Shown here: positions 36,801 through 44,333 of the stretch, piece by piece
How the letters are laid out: every line of letters starts with the position of its first letter
Numbering within the stretch: the stretch's first letter is position 1
Assembly: GCA_958431225.1 (NCBI GenBank)
Contig: OY288107.1
Span: 124,001-188,000 of the forward strand
DNA: 64,000 nucleotides
Direction: 5' to 3'
From: an uncultured Alphaproteobacteria bacterium
GTDB lineage: Bacteria; Pseudomonadota; Alphaproteobacteria; Puniceispirillales; UBA1172
Notes under the pieces: model-generated
What the model was told of the DNA's origin: nothing
The model's database searches: none
What the model saw: the letters and a program-made list of their open reading frames with translations, nothing else
Translations under genes and position numbers: made by a program

Positions 36801-39800
36801 CACATCCCTAGTCTCTTGGTCATCCGTGGTGGAGGCATCGCCATCCGCATCGTAAGTCGCACGGATTGTTAGCGTGTAGCTGTTAGGGGCGACTTCGTAA
36901 TCCAAGCCTTTACCCGACGCAATGCTAATCGCGCCGGTGGTGCCGTCAATTGCGAATGTATCATCTGGATTGCCATCAGGTGCAAAACTATATGTGAGTG
37001 TATGACCTGCCGCCGCATTAGTCACAGCTCCCGATATTGTTAGGAATGTAGCGGTGTCGCTTTGATCTTCAGGCACATCCACAGAGTCCGTGACAGCATT
37101 GCTATCGGCGTCCGTGAAGCTGAATGTGATTAACGCTTCACTCACTGCCCCGCCGGTGGTTAGTGGCACATCTTCGGGGTTGTTGGCGCCATCGGTGTAG
37201 GTGGCACGAACCCTAACGAAAGAACCAACATCATCAGCCGTAAGGGTGTAAGTCGTTCCGGTTACAGCGACATCATTTTCATCAAGAATCGCCGTTTGTG
37301 TGTCATTGCCATCATTTGAAACACGATACCATGTATAAGTCACATCGCCATTGCCGTCAGGGTCATCATCCGTTTGCGCAACCGACAATACATCACCAAC
37401 TTCGGGTGCATCAACATCGTTGACGCTAGAAAGCGTAAAGGTAGGCATATCGGTGACAGGGATGGTGACGGTGGTGGTTGCGATGTCGCCTGTGGCGCCG
37501 TCGGTGGCGATTATCACAAGCTTATATTCGGGTGTGGTTTCATAATCCCATTTGGCAGGGTGATTTTCGCTGATGAAGATTGTGCCATCGCTAGGATGAA
37601 TCTCAAAAACACCAGAACCAACAGAATTAGCACTATCAAACCTATACGTTATCGTTCCAGTGCCATTAGCCGTGACGGTTACCACTGGCACGGTGCTTTG
37701 GACAGCGTCTGCGTTATCAACAAAAGGCGTAATGTCCGGCACCGCCTCAAAACTCACGGAGCTTTGGACAGCTTCAACGCTTTCATTTTCGTCCGCATTA
37801 TCGGTGTAGGTGACCGTCACACCATAACGCGCACCGTCTGGGAGCGTGTGTCCGCTGGTGTCAAGGGTTTCTGCATTCGTGACAGCAATGCGATTTGCGC
37901 CTGAGGTAGCGATAGCGTCTTTGCTCGTGCCATCGGTGGTGGTGTACCATTGATAGCCGATAGTAGTGCCGTCTTTAACGCCATCAGGGTCGGCAACATC
38001 AAGCGTGGCAGTCAAAATCGCGCCATTTTGAGTAATGCTATAACGCGCATTGCCTTCATCAATGTTGTTGACGTTGACCGTAATTTCAACATCAGCACTA
38101 GCATTGTTATTGGCAGAATCCGTAGCCCGAACTGTCAGCGTGTAGCTTTCGGGTTGCGTTTCGTCATCAGCGTCAAAATTACCAGTTACCGTGATTTCAC
38201 CACCATCAGTAATAGTGAAGGTAGCACCACCGATGGTGATTGAGGTTTCTAACGCATTAGCATTATCTGTATCAACAAACCTAAAGACAGGAACATCGCT
38301 CTCGGCATCGGTGTAGGTGAGGGTCGTAACCACAACACCAGAACTGTGATCACCTTCATCAAAGGAAAATGGACCAGTTGAAGTAATGACTGGTGCTTCG
38401 TTCGTTAGTGCCACATCCACGCGCGCTAGCCTCGCGGTTAGGGTTGCGCTTGCTGGGGATGTTTCGCTGTTGGTGACCGTGATGGTGAAATCAAAATAGT
38501 CATCGGTATTGCCACCTGAAGGCGCGGTTTCTGTGCGGTCGTCGCCTGCCCATGTGATTTCAATTTCGTAATAGGTTTTTTCGCCTATTGTCACTACTTT
38601 ATTGGTGGTCGTTCCAGCTTCCTTTGCGATTGCCGCGTTGAATAGGGCGGCATCATCGCCGCCTAATGTGATGGTCTCGGAAAGCACTGTTGCCGCATCG
38701 TTGGCGGAGAATTCTACTAGCACCGTTGCTACTACATCGCCTGATGCGCGCGCGATATTGGCGTTGCCGGTGAGTGTAGCAAGTGCCGTGCCTGTGTCAT
38801 CAAAGAATGCAGGGGTTTCGGTTGCCGCTACTAGTTCAAAACGCAATGGCGTCCCGCTAGCCGTGGCTACTACCGAGGCATCGTCGGGGTCGGTTGCGTC
38901 AATGACTTCAAATGCAAATACCTCATTAGGCGTGCCAGTGCTTGCCAGCGCGCCGGCGTTTTGGTCGTAGGTATAGGTCCAAGTAATTTCCTTGCCGTTG
39001 AGCGTGACTTCAAGCGCACCCATTGTTGTATCAAGCGTTTGGGTTTCGCCATCCGCTAGGGTGATTCTATCAGTGCCAGCAACGGTTGTCGTGTCTGCGC
39101 CATTGGTAAAGGTGTAGCCCACTTTGATTTCATAGGTGTCGCCGACATCCACATCATTGATAAACATGGTGCCAGTTTTAATGCCGTCATTTGTGGTGCT
39201 TTCAAGGTCGGCTTCGGTGACGCTAACCACAGAAGCAATTTCCACGCCATTGTTATCAACAAATGGGGTGGTGGTATCAGGCACATCATCGGGACCAGTC
39301 AATTTGAGCGTGACGGTGTCGGTGAATGATCTTGAGTCGCCTTGGCTTACCGTGATGCTGAATGTTTGTTCAATGCCGGCTGGCGTGAGCGCACCAACAT
39401 CTGTTACGAATTCTGCATTAGAGCTAAAATCAAGCAAAATCTCTTCAGTGGCAGCATTATAGTTCGGCTCAAATTTCGCCCAATGTTCTGGGGGTGTAGC
39501 ATTAGTCTCACCAATGGTGTAGCTTGCTGATGTCCCATCGCTTAAAGTATAAGTGAGTATAATTTTTACGGGGAGATCATTGACCTCAACATAATTCGCC
39601 AACACGATAAGACCAGAACTATCATGTGCGACTTCAACAGGCGCACTTGGCACGGTTAGCCCATCTGCTAATGGAGTTATCACTGCCCTCTCGGTTTCTA
39701 GGAGGTCAGTAATCACATTGTTATTGTTCAAATCATCCACGTAATCAGCGACTTTTGCCCTAATTCTAAAGCCGAGATCAGCTTGCGTAATGGTGTAAGA

Positions 39801-42800
39801 TGCGGTCGTTATAGGATTGGCAGGAGTCGCGTCATCCTCAATTTGCGTTTCCGCACCGCTTTCATCAACACGCCACCAAGTATATCCATAAGTCACATTA
39901 TCATCGCCTTCAGGGTCATCCTGCGAGGTGGTAATCTCCAATGTGTCGCCAACTGCGGGCGTGATGGTATCGCCGCTCAAATTAAAGATGGTCTGTTCAT
40001 TGACATCCTCAAAAGTTACCGTAATTTCGGCTGTAAGCGGGGTAGCGATTTTTCCGTCAGTAACGCTAGCGGTTATCGTGACAACCTTGTCACCATCGGC
40101 AAGTTCTTCAAAATTAACAAACCTTCCGTAGCTGATAACGCCATTACCCTCAGCATTTTTAGCAATGCTAAAGCCCGCATCCTTGCTGGCTTGATCCAAA
40201 TCATAGGTCAGCGTATCGCCGTCAGTATCGTCAACCTCTAAGGTGAAAAATGCCAGATCATTACCAGAATCGTAACTACCTTCAGGGATGGTGGCGGTTA
40301 GGTCTGTTGTTGTGATTGTTGGGGCGGCGTTCGCTTCTTCTTGCACTGCTTTAGAGGTGACTAAGCCGCTTGAATCTGGCGTATTGTTAAAATTGCCATC
40401 ATCTCTGTAATTGCCGACAACCGCCTCAACAAATTTGCCCTGATCGTCAGTGCCAAGGGTGTAAGAAGCCGTTGTTATAGGATTGGCAGGAGACGCACCA
40501 TCGGTAATTTGCACTCTGTTAGTGCCATCAGCATCTTTGCGCCACCATGTGTATGTGTACTCCCCAGTGAAGCCATCAGGGTCAATCACATCGGGCGTAA
40601 CCGTCAATGTATCGCCAACTCGTGGATTGGCAATATCCCCGCCAGTGCTGATTTCAAGCGTAAAGGTGGTTGGACCTTCTTCAATATTGGTGACAGTGAC
40701 CGCAACATTTACTGGGGTTGAAGTGCCACCTTTGCTGTCAATGGCGGTGACGGCTATAGTGATAACCCCATTATCGCCAGCGGGAATGGCTTCATAGTTC
40801 AAATTGCCTGTGAAAGTGAGCGCACCATTTTCATCAATGGCAAAACCCAAAGCTTTAGCGTCGGCATCCAAATCATAACCCGCTATGGTATCGCCTATAT
40901 CGTTATCCGTGGCGGCGATGGTGGCAATAGCCTCATCAGAGTATTCAGTCCCTTCGGTAAGGGTGTGCGTTATGCCCGTTGTCGTAATTCGTGGGATTAA
41001 ATTCTGAGCGACAGTAACCGTCACCGTGGCAGTGTCTGTTTTGCCTTTAGCCGTGGCTGTTACCGTCAGCGTGGCACTTTGCACCGCACTATGATCTAGC
41101 GCACTAGTGAGCGTAATCGCACCTGATGAGCCATCAATGGCAAAGCCCAAACCCAAGCTGGCTTGATCCAAAGAATAGGTTATCGTGTCATTATCCTTAT
41201 CAATTGCTTTGACAGTGGCAATCGCGGCGGATGGCACAACGCCTTCCACCACCTCAGCGGTATAAGCGTCTTGCGTAAATGTAGGTGCGCCGTCATCGCC
41301 TGAATCCGACGAACCCAAATATCCGTCAAGGTCGGCAAAGGTAAATGTGCGCCCGGAAAAATCGCCCGATTCAAAAGCGAATTCTGCGCCCTCTCTGACG
41401 ACGACATACACATTTGATGGGGTAGTGGTCACGTTAGCGGGAGGGGTGCCACTAGCATCGGTGACGGTGGTGGTCACTGCAAATTCAAGTTGGTGGTTAG
41501 TAATTGTCGCACCAGAAACAACCTCTTCAATCTCAACAACGCCCGTAAGCACAAAACTGACTTCGGTAGTGATATCACCATCAACGGTTGTTATCGTATC
41601 GCCAATAATAACCTTATTATTTCCTTGCGTGTCCGTAACGCGAATAGTCGTGGTGGTATCGCCATTGACGGTGGGCGCAATGTAATATTCATCATCGCCA
41701 GCCCCGCCATCCAATGCCCCAGTGGGCCCAGTGGGCGTATCGCCATCAAGAATAAATCGGTGTGCATCAGCCGAATTTGGAGCGATTGCATTCGCATCAG
41801 CAATCGTGTAGCCTGTTGAGGCATCACCTGTCACCAAATACCAACCATCAGCCGCAGAAGCGACAGGGGCGGTTGCATCTGTAAGATATTTCAGCGTCGG
41901 CAATACAAGTTCCGGTGCCTCTGCCACCGTTGCGGCGGTGTCCACCGGCACATTTTCATTCTTACCCCCGCCATCTTGGTAGGTGGCACGAACCCTAATC
42001 TTAAAAGTCTCATCCGCATCAGTAAGGGTGTAAGAAGACCCCGTTACAGGATCATCGTTGTCATCAGTAATCGACGTTTCATCAGTGCCATCAAAACGGA
42101 ACCATGTATAAACTGGATCTAGAGGACCATTGCCGTCAGGGTCGTCCGCCGTACGCGCAACCGACAATGTATCACCAACCGCTGGGGCGGCAACATCGCC
42201 AGTGCTACGCAGCTCAAAACTAGCCGTGCCTTCATCTTGGTTAGTGACGGTAATTATCACCGTGGTGGTTGATGATTTGCCGATGGAATCGGTAACTCTA
42301 ACCTCAAACTCATGGGTCGCGCTGGCTTCAAAATTCAACGCAGCAGTGGTGCTAATCACACCCGTGCCCGAATCAATGGAAAATGCAGGAGGAGCATTTA
42401 CGAGAGCATAGGTCAGCGTGGTGTTATCTGTATCTACATCATCCGCACTAAGGGCTTCGTTGAGGGTAATCACGCCACCCGCCGAATTTTCCGCTATCGT
42501 CCCCGTGTACGAATCTTCAAGAAATGTAGGTGTGCCTTCAAGATAGGCTTTGAGTTCTTCCAAGAGCAATTTACGACCATGCAAAACCTCATTCTCATCT
42601 TCATAAGCAAATCTCGTATGACCAATGCCCTCAAAAGGAGTAATGCCACTGACCTGAATTTCTACATCTTCTGTGGCGTCAGCAGTGCTGTCAGATTTAG
42701 CGGTAGTTCTTGTAAGCGTAATAAGGCCATACTTTTCATCAAAACCAAAACCCGCGTAGATTTCCACACTCTTAATCTTAAGGCTCACGGTGGTGGTCAC

Positions 42801-43133
42801 ACCGCCGTCGGTGGTTTCTATCGGCTTACCAATGATAACCGTGTTATTCCCATCGGGATCAATAATGTTAATTTTGTTGTCGCCAGTTGAAGCAGGATTG
42901 ATGTCGGGCGAGATCAGGAATTCATCGTCACCACCGCCACCACCTAAACTAGCACGCAAAAAATCTGTAGGAGTAATGGAATCAAGAATGATTCGGTGGG
43001 CGCCATCAATATTAGGCCCATCAGGCAGCACCGTTGAATCACGCATGCTAATGTCGTCATCTTGCGTGAAATACCAGCCTGCGGGGGAATTACCTTCTGC
43101 GGTAAAATAACGAATCACTTTAAGTTCTGCCAT
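27870..43133 (-). CDS. Giant secreted adhesin-like protein: cadherin, Ig-like and VCBS repeats with RTX C-terminus
   Basis: A 5,087-residue acidic repeat protein. I start it at MAELKVIRYF (43133), which follows AGGAGAGAG. An N-terminal module (residues 1-200) recurs at about 410-625. Between and after these are many cadherin-like domains (ATDxDxDxLTYSL, LDYETxxxYTLTV), Ig-like domains built on DPDGNGxVxYTWYR, and VCBS-like units (GTWTYTLNRDDPDTKAI). Larger units also recur (about 1157-1480 and 2230-2590; TxTxPFVDNxG, GTMFINDVDxG). Residues about 4888-4920 hold GDGDDTIKDGQGDD and GGAGDDTIEL, RTX-type calcium-binding nonapeptides, before a 170-residue C-terminal domain. No Sec signal is seen, so export by type I secretion is inferred; no transporter genes are in the window. 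Probably a surface adhesin in attachment or aggregation. Confidence 0.88.
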   Translation of the reverse strand: MAELKVIRYFTAEGNSPAGWYFTQDDDISMRDSTVLPDGPNIDGAHRIILDSITPTDFLRASLGGGGGDDEFLISPDINPASTGDNKINIIDPDGNNTVIIGKPIETTDGGVTTTVSLKIKSVEIYAGFGFDEKYGLITLTRTTAKSDSTADATEDVEIQVSGITPFEGIGHTRFAYEDENEVLHGRKLLLEELKAYLEGTPTFLEDSYTGTIAENSAGGVITLNEALSADDVDTDNTTLTYALVNAPPAFSIDSGTGVISTTAALNFEASATHEFEVRVTDSIGKSSTTTVIITVTNQDEGTASFELRSTGDVAAPAVGDTLSVARTADDPDGNGPLDPVYTWFRFDGTDETSITDDNDDPVTGSSYTLTDADETFKIRVRATYQDGGGKNENVPVDTAATVAEAPELVLPTLKYLTDATAPVASAADGWYLVTGDASTGYTIADANAIAPNSADAHRFILDGDTPTGPTGALDGGAGDDEYYIAPTVNGDTTTTIRVTDTQGNNKVIIGDTITTVDGDITTEVSFVLTGVVEIEEVVSGATITNHQLEFAVTTTVTDASGTPPANVTTTPSNVYVVVREGAEFAFESGDFSGRTFTFADLDGYLGSSDSGDDGAPTFTQDAYTAEVVEGVVPSAAIATVKAIDKDNDTITYSLDQASLGLGFAIDGSSGAITLTSALDHSAVQSATLTVTATAKGKTDTATVTVTVAQNLIPRITTTGITHTLTEGTEYSDEAIATIAATDNDIGDTIAGYDLDADAKALGFAIDENGALTFTGNLNYEAIPAGDNGVITIAVTAIDSKGGTSTPVNVAVTVTNIEEGPTTFTLEISTGGDIANPRVGDTLTVTPDVIDPDGFTGEYTYTWWRKDADGTNRVQITDGASPANPITTASYTLGTDDQGKFVEAVVGNYRDDGNFNNTPDSSGLVTSKAVQEEANAAPTITTTDLTATIPEGSYDSGNDLAFFTLEVDDTDGDTLTYDLDQASKDAGFSIAKNAEGNGVISYGRFVNFEELADGDKVVTITASVTDGKIATPLTAEITVTFEDVNEQTIFNLSGDTITPAVGDTLEITTSQDDPEGDDNVTYGYTWWRVDESGAETQIEDDATPANPITTASYTITQADLGFRIRAKVADYVDDLNNNNVITDLLETERAVITPLADGLTVPSAPVEVAHDSSGLIVLANYVEVNDLPVKIILTYTLSDGTSASYTIGETNATPPEHWAKFEPNYNAATEEILLDFSSNAEFVTDVGALTPAGIEQTFSITVSQGDSRSFTDTVTLKLTGPDDVPDTTTPFVDNNGVEIASVVSVTEADLESTTNDGIKTGTMFINDVDVGDTYEIKVGYTFTNGADTTTVAGTDRITLADGETQTLDTTMGALEVTLNGKEITWTYTYDQNAGALASTGTPNEVFAFEVIDATDPDDASVVATASGTPLRFELVAATETPAFFDDTGTALATLTGNANIARASGDVVATVLVEFSANDAATVLSETITLGGDDAALFNAAIAKEAGTTTNKVVTIGEKTYYEIEITWAGDDRTETAPSGGNTDDYFDFTITVTNSETSPASATLTARLARVDVALTNEAPVITSTGPFSFDEGDHSSGVVVTTLTYTDAESDVPVFRFVDTDNANALETSITIGGATFTITDGGEITVTGNFDADDETQPESYTLTVRATDSANNNASADVEITVNVNNIDEGNARYSITQNGAILTATLDVADPDGVKDGTTIGYQWYTTTDGTSKDAIATSGANRIAVTNAETLDTSGHTLPDGARYGVTVTYTDNADENESVEAVQSSVSFEAVPDITPFVDNADAVQSTVPVVTVTANGTGTITYRFDSANSVGSGVFEIHPSDGTIFISENHPAKWDYETTPEYKLVIIATDGATGDIATTTVTIPVTDMPTFTLSSVNDVDAPEVGDVLSVAQTDDDPDGNGDVTYTWYRVSNDGNDTQTAILDENDVAVTGTTYTLTADDVGSFVRVRATYTDGANNPEDVPLTTGGAVSEALITFSFTDADSNAVTDSVDVPEDQSDTATFLTISGAVTNAAAGHTLTYSFAPDGNPDDTFAIDGTTGAISIASGKGLDYEVAPNSYTLTIRATYDADGDASTTDDQETRDVEVTINVTDVHDTATFEFTSTNGGDVDAPAAGDKFVIAQTGDDPDGHPAAPAGDITYKWFYVDADGVETPIVDGLGDQIDGNPYTIQTADVGKTIRARAEYMDGAGNMDSVPMDLAAPVAAAPILRLADDVIEIAHDTDDGEVLLATVNGNERFGAQIQFTYTASDGTEATFTFANGSTTSNSNLPEYWEDFTPSYTSNDGQIVLDFGNFDASLPFEGFDGPPAPTPGGVEQEFTIDVIVSGASVAQKTVTIRLTGPEDNPDATNPFVDNTGTAIAVSVSITETDLEAGTENGIRTGTMFINDVDEGETYGLTVSYAYTLDSDGTKDATGSVTLTEIMVDPTNANHEIKEDPDNAGSYIVVDRTTGATVMDQAGQPVVPDLTTARHVQGATLDTTMGKLVLTLDGKQIDWTYTYNQDAGDLADTGTSTEALTFTLSDAGATDPNPVTPLTFSLVAAPETAEFLELTGTPATITENMDHSATANNLAIIAAADYTVTGATGAVSYTFVDSGGTEIGASHQGFTIAADGAITYTDTANYEALTGGVFTLYVKATDSASPAKTGQVTVSVSVVNVDEGAATVTLAVENDADANVLEVGERLTASVDYSTDLDVVDATQASPTYEWYRVDSGGAETQILDTQSVAVTTAFYDVTADDVNHKIFARVTYNESLTQTDSADSAQTIAVATANAAPTITVSGTVAIDQGNYIGSQELEIMGLTIDAQDSDSDELTYTLIGTGSDLFRIDNSGKIYAIGDIAHADGASYTFQVQVDDGVNAAVTSTDSITININDNDREPELVGKLTGMVEDQNIPIVDGIEITGTITGIEDPDARDTDPTGGTIAIKDADGSNVIGSFKTGTYGHLFFMPGSSGGGGGGFPSFPFNPTPSTDLGTWTYELYQDLPATRALKDGEVVQDIFTLVYTIPAVLDAQGNELSAAKSYETDVVISVIGADTSFSFVQRADGYTFEAPENFEGDIGTVEANDPDADTPPSVRYEFTLATRNSMPQYDDGNGNQLDLFSIDSTSGVITLNDELDYEAAGQVQEYELNVLARNIDDNTSASTLVTVRLADVKEGPTFTEASYAAANVAEDAAANTEIITLYATDEDTNYANLRFAILSGNDKIRTEPLGSGEIDIYPFHIFPDVDSANDRASVTIRVSVAELDYETKASYTLTLGVTDGSMDENGDPIYTTTDITINVTGADEDPEFVGTLTGTVVDNATDITATGDVTVVDPDDGQTAPTGGTVSIKDADSASPTTLEGMYGTLTFAPDTTQGAAAGAGTWTYTLNRDDPDTKAIAAGDVETDTFTLVYTEGSNSYETDITISVTGDNNPVEFTESRYTRDVLEGVTLGVIDGGVMVSASDPEGGTVEYSITGGNVQVDDGSGGMIDLFSIDPSNGDVSINRHVDIDVANPVKEYNLEITGSVVGSTDGAGTAQVVVRIFDQNDEDPSISLVGGATADLGEDQAGVDTGISVVISDRDVGTTNIFRGIVAARGDTTADTAAKFELVEDTNVTGGRTWELKLKDRVSLDFAGDASDTIELNIFVNDGQSNTGPVGDSNILPVTINVIEAPQTDTPPTLTASGTGSVVEGDYTTQAPSEAIAGFTIQGTDPDIGDVLTYSLGGTGADLFDINVVNDAVVVTAVGALDFEGATKSYTLDVTVRSNNLSDTITDAITITVTDKDDTNPTFRAFDTATIAENADVDNVAIVTLGAFDVDTTTDLQFAILGGNTVTQHSLEVEVFAIDPASGAITLKEAGLLDHETKGEFKLTVGVTDGRTDDADNPIYTTGELTITVTDADEAPEFVGTLTGTVVDNATDITATGDVTVVDPDDGQTAPTGGTVSIKDADSASPTTLEGMYGTLTFAPDTTQGAAAGAGTWTYTLNRDDPDTKAIAAGVVETYTFTLVYTEGSNSYETDITISVEGANNPVAFTETAYTFDVNEGATAIDSVSASDPDTSGDVTYSITSATYNDGTSDVDASALFMIDPANGAITLTSALDYETADATTYTLIVTAGISGSTDNDNTVEVTVNLVDTNDNAPTFAKTTYTLDVNEDAASGDKVGIPEVAPSGATQGTVTISDDGLTWSYVLTTAPTAGNNVTDSFVLTTTLDDGTTTEETVNVEFIEVSNNPNPVYEYKINGGDATQLGTDHTVAITGDTGLSSASAIVADDPDTVGALTYSLSGAGNELFNVDANGQISVVGALDFETTPTYTLTLTASDGENTPDATTTVTINVLDVDETPDTDATFAIVSVGGHTDPRADEELRVEIDAEDPNGGVDTTTLSYAWYADGDDTKVLSSVATFTPTAAGNYFARVTYTDGNANPEATVDTPTLTVAAANIAPTITDPLAASIDAGDYTTDTGTVSVDYGASDAEGDTLTYTFLVNNNPETTNQGFTIASDGGAITFTGSALTTATNDFILVVQVSDGRGGTAQSTVTVNVASVSAPPAFGANAVAWETGYENGAVDEDVAIGTALATITATDPESDTLTYRVKVGSGDALFEMVGDKLQVKAALDFETAQTHAVIVEVSDDGGASYDAETTVTITVGDVDEAPTFAQDSFTFDVVKGDDLRGFMQTIMATDPEGVTDLTYALAGSGATGFSIDDETGEITVNRDILARDQDRTYRFSVEATDATDNTGSTDITVNVKSGPSVITITGEDNNSDKNDLVDILADWTLTAHVGTDADGVDDSQPKTFFWYHVGDDPSVIPTTAITGSGNQATYTTTAADVGETIAVRYTYTDGDGNVQNVYADLGMPVREAYEFVPPNNPDDDNDIDLTSETDPQRVDAGDGDDTIKDGQGDDVIIGGAGDDTIELNPNDDQDTVVYGIGGQTAQDGGDGVANFKRGQDKFIFSLKSDLDGVSAIQDMDGFLNFITKGTDDLSDDEFWVLFSIETPANPATQKAEVDGIYLHFNDSVFYSGGRVSMPIVKIQFSENLDTREKIEEIFDGDIAANVKRGILTNLDYLNDVLGGDDEFDAIGYQIIDIA
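31037..31442 (-). repeat. 406-bp direct repeat within the giant gene, copy 2
   Basis: Nearly identical to 32822-33227 (about 13 differences by eye), offset by 1,785 bases, exactly 595 codons. It encodes a VCBS-like unit with GMYGTLTFAPDTTQG and GTWTYTLNRDDPDTK. Homologous recombination between copies would remove or add 595 residues without a frameshift. Confidence 0.9.
32822..33227 (-). repeat. 406-bp direct repeat within the giant gene, copy 1
   Basis: Partner of 31037-31442. In protein numbering the copies are near residues 3303-3438 and 3898-4033. A third, strongly diverged unit of the same kind lies near 33960-34420 (LTGMVEDQN, GTWTYELYQDLPATRAL). Confidence 0.9.
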
Positions 43134-43363
43134 ATCTCTCTCCTGTAAAAAGTTTGGCGGTGCTTCAGCTTCACCCCCTAGCGGATGCAAGAACCGAAGC
43201 AGATTTGCTCACTCAATACCAAAAAAAGTAGCATATATCAAACGAAAACATGACCCACTACTATTCCTCAGCATATCATCCTTTAATACACAAAGAAGCA
43301 AAGTGCAATAATTTTTTATGGACATTTTTCGCAATGATAATTGAAGTGCGCAAATGGCATAGA
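43134..43363. other. 230-base spacer between ndk and the giant adhesin gene
   Basis: Noncoding and AT-rich. It must hold the leader and promoter of the giant gene (minus strand) and follows the ndk stop. I see no promoter with both boxes convincing and no clear terminator. A short self-complementary GGTG ... CACC element containing GAAGCTGAAGC lies near 43158-43175 in the leader. Confidence 0.4.
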
Positions 43364-43786
43364 TTAGCCCACTATCTCATCGGGGCGGAAGAAGAAATTT
43401 ATTTCAATTGCCGCGTTTTCTTGGCTGTCTGAGCCATGTACGGAATTTGCCTCAATGCTTTCGGCGAAATCTTTGCGAATCGTGCCGGGGTCTGCATCGG
43501 CGGGGTTGGTTGCGCCCATGATTTCACGATTGCGAATTACCGCATTTTCGCCCTCAAGAACCTGCACGACAACCGGGCCTGATGTCATGAATGCTACCAA
43601 ATCGCCGAAAAATGGGCGTTCCTTATGCACCGCGTAAAAGCCCTCGGCTTGCTCTTGGGTCATGCGCATGCGCTTTTGGGCGATAATCCGCAGACCGCCT
43701 TCTTCTAATCGTGCGGCGACCTTGCCCGTCAGATTGCGCCGGGTTGCATCAGGTTTGATAATGGAAAATGTGCGCTCTAGTGCCAT
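43364..43786 (-). CDS. ndk: Nucleoside diphosphate kinase
   Basis: A 140-residue enzyme that transfers phosphate from NTP to NDP. It begins [19 protein letters not shown] and carries the active-site histidine in NSVHGSDS, plus [15 protein letters not shown]. The open frame extends 22 residues upstream but the family start is at 43786, with AAGGATG a little upstream. It leads the minus-strand run of ndk, holC and pepA, although the genes are separated by spacers. Confidence 0.97.
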   Translation of the reverse strand: MALERTFSIIKPDATRRNLTGKVAARLEEGGLRIIAQKRMRMTQEQAEGFYAVHKERPFFGDLVAFMTSGPVVVQVLEGENAVIRNREIMGATNPADADPGTIRKDFAESIEANSVHGSDSQENAAIEINFFFRPDEIVG

Positions 43787-43862
43787 GGGGTTCATCCTTG
43801 TTTTGAAATAGCCGATGCTGAACCTAATAGATAAATCATCCCCAAAAAGCAAGGCTATTTTA

Positions 43863-44333
43863 TTAAGATTTTTTCACCCACGCACCCGAAGCATCTTGCG
43901 CGAAATAATTTAGTGTATGCCCCGCCTCTTTCCACGCCCGCCATGATTCACGCGCGGCGGTTAAACGCTCCGCATCCTTGCCGTCAAAGAGAATAAATAG
44001 CCGTCCTATACCCTGATTTGCTAGCACTTCAGGGGCGGGTAGTTTGTCGCCTAGATACATATAAAATTCGGCTTTTATATCGGTTTCGGTGGCATCATCA
44101 TCACTTAACCAAATCGGGCAGGAATCGCGCGCATCATCATCACGCCCCTTAATCCCATGCGGCAACCACGAATCGGCAGGCTCTGACCATATCGCTTGGC
44201 TCAACGATGCTAACATTGTTGCGGGGGCGACCACGCGGATGGTTTTTTCTGCATCACGGCTTTTCTGCAAAAGCCTTGCCAAAACCGCGCCTGTCGCTTC
44301 TGCCGATTGCAGTTGATAAAAACCTATATTCAT
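43863..44333 (-). CDS. holC: DNA polymerase III chi subunit
   Basis: A 156-residue HolC homologue. Chi links the clamp loader to SSB. Family features visible are IGFYQLQ at the start, [30 protein letters not shown] and the region ending [21 protein letters not shown]. It overlaps pepA by 4 bases (ATGA), a conserved pairing in proteobacteria. Confidence 0.9.
   Translation of the reverse strand: MNIGFYQLQSAEATGAVLARLLQKSRDAEKTIRVVAPATMLASLSQAIWSEPADSWLPHGIKGRDDDARDSCPIWLSDDDATETDIKAEFYMYLGDKLPAPEVLANQGIGRLFILFDGKDAERLTAARESWRAWKEAGHTLNYFAQDASGAWVKKS

Noticed and set aside
42312..42890. Plus-strand open frame of 192 codons, and many similar ones, opposite the giant adhesin
   Set aside because: All follow the codon periodicity of the minus-strand gene and lack recognisable domains or starts.
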